Assembly (NCBI GenBank): GCA_963678275.1
Contig: OY782765.1
Location: 5,270,001 to 5,334,000, forward strand
DNA from: G963677445 sp963678275
GTDB lineage: Bacteria > Bacteroidota > Ignavibacteria > Ignavibacteriales > Melioribacteraceae
Direction of reading: 5' to 3'
DNA: 64,000 nucleotides
Shown here piece after piece: positions 54,623 to 61,662 of this stretch (position 1 is the first letter of the stretch; the number at the start of each line of letters is the position of its first letter). The position numbers were made by a program, and so were the translations under genes. Below the pieces are notes generated by a model. The model did not search any database and had not been told where the DNA came from. It saw only the letters and a program-made list of their open reading frames with translations.

Positions 54623-55055
54623 ACGTTGCTCCTTTAGTGAGTAGGTTTATAGCGACATAACGGAGTGGTGTTTAAGCGGATGCCTAAATGTTACGCCGCC
54701 AGGTATTTAGTTTTACTGATTATGTTAGTTGATTATTTCCTTTCTCATAAATACAAGGCCGGGCCGGACTGTTAATGTTACAACCGGTTTAAGCATTCCG
54801 CCTGCGGCGCTTGTATTGCCTTTTTACTATTTGTAATTACATCTTCTCTGAACTTAAAAATTTCATCAATTTTCTTCTTCAAAACACCCACATCACGCAA
54901 CCAATTGGAAAACACATCGAAGTAATCAGACTTACACCCCTAACATTGAAATTTTTCAATGAGTTTCTAAAACATAAATAAAAATTTTGAAAAGATGAAT
55001 TTTCAGCGCGGTAATTAAAATCATTTAGTCCAATATATGGCAAGCCGCCGAAATA

Positions 55056-55165
55056 GGCTCTTATCACCAGACTAACGCCAACATGTTAAGGATAATCCGG
55101 GGAGCAAAATTTGTCAAAAAGTCCGCAAATAACATGTTGCCGATAATTAAGCCGCTATTCGACAT
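55056..55165 (+). repeat. ~110 bp dispersed repeat, copy 8
   Basis: Same element as at 2789-2898 and again on the + strand. Followed by the CCACGGGG nested-hairpin repeat, the same order as at 3874-4092. Confidence 0.88.
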
Positions 55166-55199
55166 AAACAGGCCTAGCCGGAATTTCAATATTGTTCAA

Positions 55200-55268
55200 A
55201 CCGCCCCCACGGGGAATTCCCTGCGGGAACACCCCGTGGCTATTAGGCTTCGACCCCTTCGGGGCCGG
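55200..55268 (+). repeat. Nested-hairpin repeat (CCACGGGG type), copy 2
   Basis: Near-identical to 4020-4092 over CCACGGGG-AATTCCCTGCGGGAACA-CCCCGTGG. Confidence 0.75.
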
Positions 55269-55479
55269 TAAAAAAATGGAAATCCTGAAGTTGACAGCAG
55301 CGCCTCCGGCGGGGGATATCCCTATTGTTCGGATGTGCTTACAAATGTTCCCCAACAGGGTGTTTTCCTCAGGATATGCTGAAAAATTAGTAGTTTAATG
55401 GATTTTACTCATTTTGTTTCCGGCTGGTCCGGCTTGGGGGTGAAAGGAATGTGATGAAATCTTATTATTAATTTTTTAA

Positions 55480-55765
55480 CCTTCCAGGCAATAAGAATTT
55501 TTTTAAGAGAATGCCCCGTTATTTTAAAGTGAATAACCAGTCTTCTCTCAAGATTAGTTTCATCTCAAGGTAGATCAAATCCCTCCATGCCAGAGGCAGG
55601 CGCAGCCCATCCTACCCTTAAAATCTTAAGGGGAGGGGATTCCGATCTTTAATTATTGAAGAGTTTTCGAGAGGTTATTATTTCTATTATTGCTGCTGCC
55701 AAATTGGGGTTCCTTTACAGCAGGGGTGACCAGCCGGTAAGAATAAACCTTATTGCCATAAAATG
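55480..55765 (+). repeat. Family B repeat, copy 2
   Basis: Homologous to 45351-45640, including CCCTCCATGCCAGAGGCAGG and the TTAAAATCTTAAGGGGAGG palindromic stretch. The rest of 54623-55928 is AT-rich and without a supportable gene. Confidence 0.8.
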
Positions 55766-55928
55766 ACTTAACAGGAAGTGAAATAACAATGGGATTAATG
55801 GGACAAATGAGACTTTTTGTTTTTCCCTGAATATATACCTGGTTGATTATCATTCCGGTTTTGCCGGTTCATCAGTATGAGTTGTAACAGGAAGACCGGC
55901 GGCGCATCTTTTTCCCTCCGGACCCGGA

Positions 55929-56858
55929 TTAAAAGGAATCTTTGCCCGGCTGAAAATCTCTCAATTGAATATCACTGATTTTCCCGAGAATTATCCCGGC
56001 ATGATCGAGCATGTATGGGGATGTTGAGTTTGTAAGTCCCTGTTTTCTGAGCTCAATTATCAGATCATAACAGAGTTGATCAATCAGTTCAAAACAATTA
56101 TCGCGGTTTCCATAATTGATTTCATTCAGTTTTTTCAGGACAGCGGAACCCAGAAGGGGCAGTTTTTCAAGTCCCCTGCCCATCCATTTATAAAATGGCA
56201 TATAAGAATAATTCAGCATATATGTCATATTGATCACATTCAAATTAAATAATGCTTTCGCGTGAAATGAGGCAATGAGATCATTTCTTTTAACACATCT
56301 CTGAAAATTATGCTGCCCCTCGCGGGCGATGATCACAGCGCAATCCGCAATTTTTTTTATTCTGACCTGTTCGGGATAGTACTTAAGAAGTTCCTGTCTG
56401 AAACTGCTGAATTCGCCCGCCGGATCATCAAATACTTTCCCATTTGTACATGCCGCGAGCGCGTATTCAGGAATACTGAGCCATTCCCGCCAATCGGTCG
56501 GAAGCCCTAAAAACCCGGTAATTGCCCTGTAAAATTCATTTATCTCAAAAATGCCATACCTTTTATTTCGATACCGGTTTCCTTTTCTTACCGGGATGCC
56601 GGCAAAATATTCCGGCATATCGTCGTATCTTTTTTGCATTTCTTCCCCGACATTCAGAAAATCTTCTCTGTTCAGCCAGATACAAAATGCCGGTCCCCAG
56701 TCATGATCCCTCGATATCTCATCATCAAATCCAAAACAATCCGAACCTTCCCCCACAAGTCCTGCAGCTATCCGCTCTTCATAACCGGGAAAATATTTCC
56801 TGATCATTTCCCTTCCGTAAAATCTGTAGAAACGTTCCGATATTTGCAGCCCGAACAT
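55929..56858 (-). CDS. DUF4037 nucleotidyltransferase-like protein
   Basis: 309 residues. N-terminal GLQISERFYREFY-like opening (FGLQISERFYRFYGREMI) and GEGSDCFGFDDEISRDHDWGPAF, the DUF4037 signature, which resembles the GS-x(n)-DxD core of the polymerase-beta nucleotidyltransferase fold. The rest is helical (REGQHNFQRCVKRNDLIASFHAKALFNLNVINMTYMLNYSYMPFYKWMGRG). Follows a DUF4125 gene by 20 bp; the two families are frequently neighbours or fused. Biochemical role not established. Confidence 0.85.
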   Translation of the reverse strand: MFGLQISERFYRFYGREMIRKYFPGYEERIAAGLVGEGSDCFGFDDEISRDHDWGPAFCIWLNREDFLNVGEEMQKRYDDMPEYFAGIPVRKGNRYRNKRYGIFEINEFYRAITGFLGLPTDWREWLSIPEYALAACTNGKVFDDPAGEFSSFRQELLKYYPEQVRIKKIADCAVIIAREGQHNFQRCVKRNDLIASFHAKALFNLNVINMTYMLNYSYMPFYKWMGRGLEKLPLLGSAVLKKLNEINYGNRDNCFELIDQLCYDLIIELRKQGLTNSTSPYMLDHAGIILGKISDIQLRDFQPGKDSF

Positions 56859-56878
56859 TTTTTCTTTTCCCGCAAAGA

Positions 56879-57445
56879 TTAAATTTCGGCCATCTTCTTT
56901 TTTTCTTCCATCTCTTTTTCCTCAATTGAAATATACCCCAGTTTTTTGAACAGGTTATCATAACGTGCCTTTATCACATTTCTGTTGTGTTTATCGGCTT
57001 CGGATAAAAACCTGTAATACAATTCAATAGCTTTTTCAGAATATGTTTCCAGTTCACATTTGAGATAATTACCGAATCCATCATTATTATTGCTGAATGT
57101 GAGAGGATAAATCTGTTTCAGATGTTTCATCATCTTTTCTTCCAGAACCACACATTCATCAATCAGCGGATTTTCAGTCAGCCTTGGTATCTGCTCATCC
57201 ATGCGGGCATATTTAAGCATCATAAGATTTCGGTTTTCAAGAGAAGCTTTATAAATGTTGTCAAATATTTCGGTAAGCAGTTCTTCGGGCATCACTGAAT
57301 AACTCATCCATCTCATAAGTCTGAATGTCTTTTCATTCTCCTGGCAACTATTGGGAGCAGAAGAATTAACATTGCTGAACATAGTCCATTCAAGATTAAT
57401 AATATCATCGATCAGTCTTTTTGTGATAATGTCATTCTTTTCCAT
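56879..57445 (-). CDS. DUF4125 family protein
   Basis: 188 residues, all-helical. Family pattern RLIDDIINLEWTMFSNVNSSAPNSCQENEKTFRLMRWMSY is clear (LxxEWxMF...SCQ...F..MR). No catalytic motif known. Operonic with DUF4037, and downstream on the same strand as the decarboxylase cluster, although 120 bp and the porin gene intervene, so membership in that transcription unit is uncertain. Confidence 0.82.
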   Translation of the reverse strand: MEKNDIITKRLIDDIINLEWTMFSNVNSSAPNSCQENEKTFRLMRWMSYSVMPEELLTEIFDNIYKASLENRNLMMLKYARMDEQIPRLTENPLIDECVVLEEKMMKHLKQIYPLTFSNNNDGFGNYLKCELETYSEKAIELYYRFLSEADKHNRNVIKARYDNLFKKLGYISIEEKEMEEKKKMAEI

Positions 57446-57565
57446 AAGTCCTCCGGTAAAGCAGCGTAAAATTTATTGTTTTATACTTGAAATTATAAAA
57501 GGAGAAGAGTTCCGGGACGCCGCGCTTATCAGCCGTTCCCGAAACTTTTCCCGCGGGATAGTTTA

Positions 57566-58897
57566 TCACAAGGACAGAAAAAATTCCATTCTTGCCCAGT
57601 GTGATCTTTCAGCGCCTTCAAAATAAAAATCACCGGGGACAAAATATTCCCATACTATGTGTCCGGTTATTTTTGAGCTGACCTTATAAGAAAGTTTGGC
57701 GGTGAACAATTCACCCCTGTCGGATCCATCACCGCTAAGAAAGGAGGTAGCCATAGTATTTTCCATAGCTCCGAGATGATAATACCCCAGGTTCAAAGCT
57801 ATATCTTCAGGAAATGTAAAACCTGAACGGAGGTAAAATGAATAGAGATTGCTCCAGTAGGCTACTCTGCCCCTGCTTTCTTTCAGAAAGGTGTAGATCA
57901 GAGATTCGCTCCATTTGGGCCATCGGCTGAAAAGAGGATCCCAAGCCTCCATTTTGTTGGTATTGATATCATCGCCGCTTAAGATTAAAAATCCGGCGTC
58001 TATAACCCGGGGGATGCAGGACCCTTTCTCTTCCGGGCTAAAGCTCAAATAGCTGTAACCGCCATACGCGCCCCGGTCGGAATCACCATATTTTCCTCCC
58101 TGGTAGGATCCTTCGGCAGTAAGGGCCAGGGTTTCAATCAAAGGTATCCTGCACCTGGCGCCAAAGGTATAGATATCTGATTTCGGCATAATCTGTAATC
58201 CGTCATCAGCGATTGCTTTCCAGATAAAATAAGATTGCAGATTAAATTCCGCGAGATTTCCGGTATAGTATAATCCCGCGCCTCTTTCACTCTGCTCAAC
58301 AAGCTGATAGGAATCATCTCCCTGGAAAGCTTTGTCGATATCTTTGCCATTCAGCGCCGGTAAAAAATCCTCCTCCGGCTGGTAAACAAAAAAGCCGGTA
58401 AGTGTATTATCGCTGTTGATATTCCAGTCATATCGAAACGCGTTAAAATATGGTGACCGGGAACCGTCGCCGGGATGTCCGTCGAGAATGACAAAACCTT
58501 CCCCGAGAAAAATATTCTGCCGGCCGAAAGTCAGAGTTCCCGGCAGATATTCATCTGTTTTCCACTGGAGATTTAATTGATCAAAAATAACCTCGTTCAT
58601 ATGGAAATCTGCCGCGGAAGGGGTGAAATACTTTCTGAATTCATGGGTGAATTTAAGGTTAAAAACCAGGTTTTCACTGGCGGAATATTTAATTCCAAGT
58701 GAGCTTCTGAATCTCGCGAAATTTTGATTGGATGTTCCGCTTTTATCCAGATCAATCGCGTTATCCCACATAACCATGCGGAATCTTTCAGAAAAACTTA
58801 TATCAAATTTGCTTTTGTTATCTGAATTATCCTGGGCAAAAAGCGGATAAAATAAGAGCAGGGTGAAAAATATTATAATGTTTAAATTCTTGTTCAT
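57566..58897 (-). CDS. Alginate-export-type outer-membrane porin
   Basis: 443 residues. Signal peptide MNKNLNIIIFFTLLLFYPLFA, then an AlgE/Alginate_exp-like barrel: FDISFSERFRMVMWDNAIDLDKSGTSNQNFARFRSSLGIKYSASENL, QWKTDEYLPGTLTFGRQNIFLGEGFVILDGHPGDGSRSPYFNAFRYDWN, ending in an outer-membrane terminal strand WARMEFFLSL. Strong AGGAG upstream. Lies 35 bp after the glycyl-radical activase gene on the same strand, suggesting an outer-membrane pore for the aromatic acid substrate or product rather than alginate; inferred from position. Confidence 0.85.
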   Translation of the reverse strand: MNKNLNIIIFFTLLLFYPLFAQDNSDNKSKFDISFSERFRMVMWDNAIDLDKSGTSNQNFARFRSSLGIKYSASENLVFNLKFTHEFRKYFTPSAADFHMNEVIFDQLNLQWKTDEYLPGTLTFGRQNIFLGEGFVILDGHPGDGSRSPYFNAFRYDWNINSDNTLTGFFVYQPEEDFLPALNGKDIDKAFQGDDSYQLVEQSERGAGLYYTGNLAEFNLQSYFIWKAIADDGLQIMPKSDIYTFGARCRIPLIETLALTAEGSYQGGKYGDSDRGAYGGYSYLSFSPEEKGSCIPRVIDAGFLILSGDDINTNKMEAWDPLFSRWPKWSESLIYTFLKESRGRVAYWSNLYSFYLRSGFTFPEDIALNLGYYHLGAMENTMATSFLSGDGSDRGELFTAKLSYKVSSKITGHIVWEYFVPGDFYFEGAERSHWARMEFFLSL

Positions 58898-58932
58898 TGG
58901 TAACTCCTGACAATAATTGGGGGTTAGAAATT

Positions 58933-59919
58933 TTAAAAAGGAGTTTCATATCCTACAAAGCAGACCAGGCCGGCTTCCTCAATTTTTTTCTTTATACTTA
59001 TCATATGCGATTCGAGAGGAGGTTTCTGATCGGCAAATTTATAGATTTTTCCCAGTTGTCTGTATTTGGATTCTCCGAGGCGGTGAAAAGGCAATATATT
59101 AATTACTTCAAGGCCGATTTCGGCGACAAACTGAGCCGTTTCCCTGATATTTTTTTCTGAATCATTTACACCGGGAATAATAGGGATACGGGGAACAATA
59201 AAACCATCCCAGTCTTCTTTTTCGGCGAGAGTTTTTATATTCTTCAGAATAAGTTCATTGCCGCGCCCTGTAAGTTTCTTATGTTTTTCCGAATTCATAT
59301 GTTTTATATCAGTAAAAACCCAGTCGATATAGTTCATGGCTTCCATAAAATAGGGTGTGGAAAGAGAACTTGTTGTTTCAACAGTGACATGAATATAGGC
59401 TTCTTTGCATTTTTGAAGCAGTTCGAGTACGAAATCTTTCTGCATCAGAGGTTCTCCGCCACTCAGGGTTACTCCGCCCCTGCTTCCCCAGAACTGCCTG
59501 TCACGTTTAAGAATCTGCATTAATTCTTCAATGGAATAATATTTACCACTGGCGCTTATACCCTCATAATAGCAGACATCAAGACATTCATACGTTTTGC
59601 ATACGTCACATATTTTTCTGTCATGTTTCAATTTCCCGTTTACCACCGTAATAGCATTATAGGGGCATGCTTCAATACATTTTCCGCAGCGCCGGCATTT
59701 TGATTCTTTATACATCATTACAGGATTTCTGAAAAGACCTTCCGGATTGCAGCACCAGATACAATCGAGCGGACAACCGGCCATAAACACTGTTGTTCTT
59801 GTCCCGGGTCCGTCATGCACTGAATGTCCCTGTATATCAAATATCAGTCCCTTTAATTCATCGACCTTACATTCGGTATCAATTTTTCCTGTAAAGTCTT
59901 TCTTCTCATAAGTATACAT
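58933..59919 (-). CDS. hpdA: Glycyl-radical enzyme activase (HpdA-like radical SAM)
   Basis: 328 residues. Radical SAM cluster motif FMAGCPLDCIWCCNPEG (CxxxCxxC, about residues 49-57), then two ferredoxin-like Cys sets CRRCGKCIEACPYNAI and CDVCKTYECLDVCYYEG (about 75-120), as in activases with extra 4Fe-4S clusters (HPAD, benzylsuccinate synthase, glycerol dehydratase types). GGVTLSGGEPLMQ is the SAM-binding GGE motif. Installs the glycyl radical on the decarboxylase encoded upstream in the same cluster, under strict anaerobiosis. Separated from the MFS gene by 75 bp containing a hairpin. Confidence 0.93.
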   Translation of the reverse strand: MYTYEKKDFTGKIDTECKVDELKGLIFDIQGHSVHDGPGTRTTVFMAGCPLDCIWCCNPEGLFRNPVMMYKESKCRRCGKCIEACPYNAITVVNGKLKHDRKICDVCKTYECLDVCYYEGISASGKYYSIEELMQILKRDRQFWGSRGGVTLSGGEPLMQKDFVLELLQKCKEAYIHVTVETTSSLSTPYFMEAMNYIDWVFTDIKHMNSEKHKKLTGRGNELILKNIKTLAEKEDWDGFIVPRIPIIPGVNDSEKNIRETAQFVAEIGLEVINILPFHRLGESKYRQLGKIYKFADQKPPLESHMISIKKKIEEAGLVCFVGYETPF

Positions 59920-59958
59920 ATTTACTCCGGTTTCTTGTTCAACGGTTTAAAATATAAA

Positions 59959-59986
59959 ATACTGTCCTCTTTTGCGGAGGACAGTA
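59959..59986 (-). terminator. Stem-loop between MFS and activase genes
   Basis: Arms ATACTGTCCTC and GAGGACAGTAT form a near-perfect stem; on the - strand it is followed by TTTATATTTT, a loose T-rich stretch. Either a partial terminator lowering activase levels or an RNA-stability element. Confidence 0.5.
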
Positions 59987-59994
59987 TCGGACTG

Positions 59995-61311
59995 CTATTT
60001 GGAAGTTACGGTAGCTTCAAAATTATCGTAAATAAATTTTTCCTTTGGTTTCGCGGCCAGGGGTAATGTAACCGCAAGAATAATTGAAAGACCAAAGGAA
60101 CCCAAAGCATAATAAATTGAATAGGTATAAGTGCCGGATAAATCTTTTAACCAGCCTCCTATGAATGAACCTAAAAAGGGTCCGATACCCATTACGATAA
60201 GGGTTGCGAGACCCCATATTTTACCGAGTGTTTTCCTTCCGTATATCGCGCCGGTATATCCCACAACTCCGCCCGGAACAATTGCCCAGTAGACAGCAAA
60301 AATGACACAGGCAAAATAGGCCCATGTAACTGAAGCGCCAGATGCCAGCAGAAACATACAGGCGATAATACCGGTAAGGGGACCAATTATGAGCATTATT
60401 TTTCTTCCTTTTGCTTCGTGTCCCACTTTCTGAACAATTTTATCGGCAATAATTCCCATGATGGGCATACTGAAGATGCCAATAAGACCAATAATCGCGT
60501 AAATATTAACCGCGTCATCACGAGTCCAGCCGAGGTCCGAGGTCCAGTAGCTTACCACCTGAGTCCAAATCAGGAACTCTCCCATCATAGCGGTTAAAAA
60601 GGTCAGGATCGCCGCCCATATAGCATAGGTTGAATAGGCTTCCCTGTTCGTCCAGTTATAGTCGGCTCCGGCTTTTTTACCTTTGCCCGCCGGCAGCTCG
60701 CCAAAAGCCTCCATCTGATAAAATTCGGGAGAACGTTTAGAGAGAACCACTGCCAGAACAAGAGCGACAAACATTATTACCGAAAGGAGAATCATCGCGC
60801 TTCTCCATGAATCGGGGCCGCCATCTTCCAGCGCTCCTTTGGTAACGTAGGCCAGAATAAACTGTGCCATAGGCGCTCCGGCGAACGCGATTCCCCACAT
60901 TGTCGCGTATGATTTTCCAACGTACCATTTTCTTACCGAAACAGTTGATGTAACCCAGAGCATACCTGTAGCTATTCCAGCCAGAAAACCGAATGTGAAA
61001 AGATATGCCAGATGTGAATGAACCATACTGGTAAGCCAGAATCCGAGGGCCCCGAGTATAGCAGCGATCGCATAAACAGGTTTTGTGCCCCATTTATCGA
61101 GAATCATTCCCGCAAAAAAAGCGGTAATAGCATAAAAAACCATCATCAATGAATAACCAAGAGTAACTTCAGCCTGGGTCCAGCCAAGATCGGCGCTCAT
61201 GGGGCCTTTAAGGATGGCAAAGGTAGCGCGATAGCCAAACAAACAGAATACCGCAAGCCACGACGCGGCAACAACCGACCATCCATATCCTTTAGCTTTG
61301 CTGTTTTCCAT
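59995..61311 (-). CDS. MFS transporter, oxalate/formate antiporter-like
   Basis: 438 residues, 12 hydrophobic segments. N-terminal SVVAASWLAVFCLFGYRATFAILKGPM and ATMWGIAFAGAPMAQFILAYV-type helices match the OFA/monocarboxylate MFS group; the loop GMILDKWGTKPVYAIAAILG is the conserved MFS A motif. Placed between the decarboxylase small subunit and its activase, it probably imports the arylacetate or exchanges it for a product. MFS carriers of this type also accompany other arylacetate decarboxylase clusters. AAGGAAATATT before ATG fits a ribosome site. Confidence 0.88.
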   Translation of the reverse strand: MENSKAKGYGWSVVAASWLAVFCLFGYRATFAILKGPMSADLGWTQAEVTLGYSLMMVFYAITAFFAGMILDKWGTKPVYAIAAILGALGFWLTSMVHSHLAYLFTFGFLAGIATGMLWVTSTVSVRKWYVGKSYATMWGIAFAGAPMAQFILAYVTKGALEDGGPDSWRSAMILLSVIMFVALVLAVVLSKRSPEFYQMEAFGELPAGKGKKAGADYNWTNREAYSTYAIWAAILTFLTAMMGEFLIWTQVVSYWTSDLGWTRDDAVNIYAIIGLIGIFSMPIMGIIADKIVQKVGHEAKGRKIMLIIGPLTGIIACMFLLASGASVTWAYFACVIFAVYWAIVPGGVVGYTGAIYGRKTLGKIWGLATLIVMGIGPFLGSFIGGWLKDLSGTYTYSIYYALGSFGLSIILAVTLPLAAKPKEKFIYDNFEATVTSK

Positions 61312-61342
61312 AATATTTCCTTTTTACAATTTTAAAAGTTAA

Positions 61343-61375
61343 TAAAATAAAGAGGGACACTTTTCAGCGTCCCTC
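61343..61375 (-). terminator. Intrinsic terminator after the small-subunit gene
   Basis: On the - strand GAGGGAC-GCTGAAAAGT-GTCCCTC followed by TTTATTTTATT. It would separate decarboxylase transcripts from the MFS/activase genes or set their ratio. Confidence 0.8.
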
Positions 61376-61391
61376 CCCGTTGAACAAGCTG

Positions 61392-61658
61392 CTAATTGAT
61401 TTGTTTGTAGCCCGGACATGTTACTGCCACCATATCGGGGTAAGCAAAAAATTTCGGTTCATTCTTGGATGCTTCACAGATTCCCATCTGCCGGCCATCC
61501 TCACTGAAATTTTTACAGAATTTGCATTTTGGCATAACCTCATATCCTTCAGGCGCGTAATCATCGGCGAGCTCAATTTTTCCGGTCAGATGGTCGATAC
61601 CTTTGGTTACATCCACGGGGACATAATTTCTTGTGTCTCTGAATAATAACTTTTCCAT
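61392..61658 (-). CDS. hpdC: Small iron-sulfur subunit, HpdC-like
   Basis: 88 residues from ATG 61658, preceded by GAAGGAG inside the end of the large-subunit gene; an upstream ATG at 61700 lies within that gene and is less likely. The C-terminal half CKFCKNFSEDGRQMGICEAS ... VTCPGYK has four Cys in the arrangement of the C-terminal 4Fe-4S site of HPAD small subunits. The N-terminal site ligands expected in the clostridial protein (one His and three Cys, as I recall) are absent, so only one cluster is predicted. Gap of 4 bp to the large subunit, as usual for an hpdB-hpdC pair. Confidence 0.82.
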   Translation of the reverse strand: MEKLLFRDTRNYVPVDVTKGIDHLTGKIELADDYAPEGYEVMPKCKFCKNFSEDGRQMGICEASKNEPKFFAYPDMVAVTCPGYKQIN

Positions 61659-61662
61659 TTTA

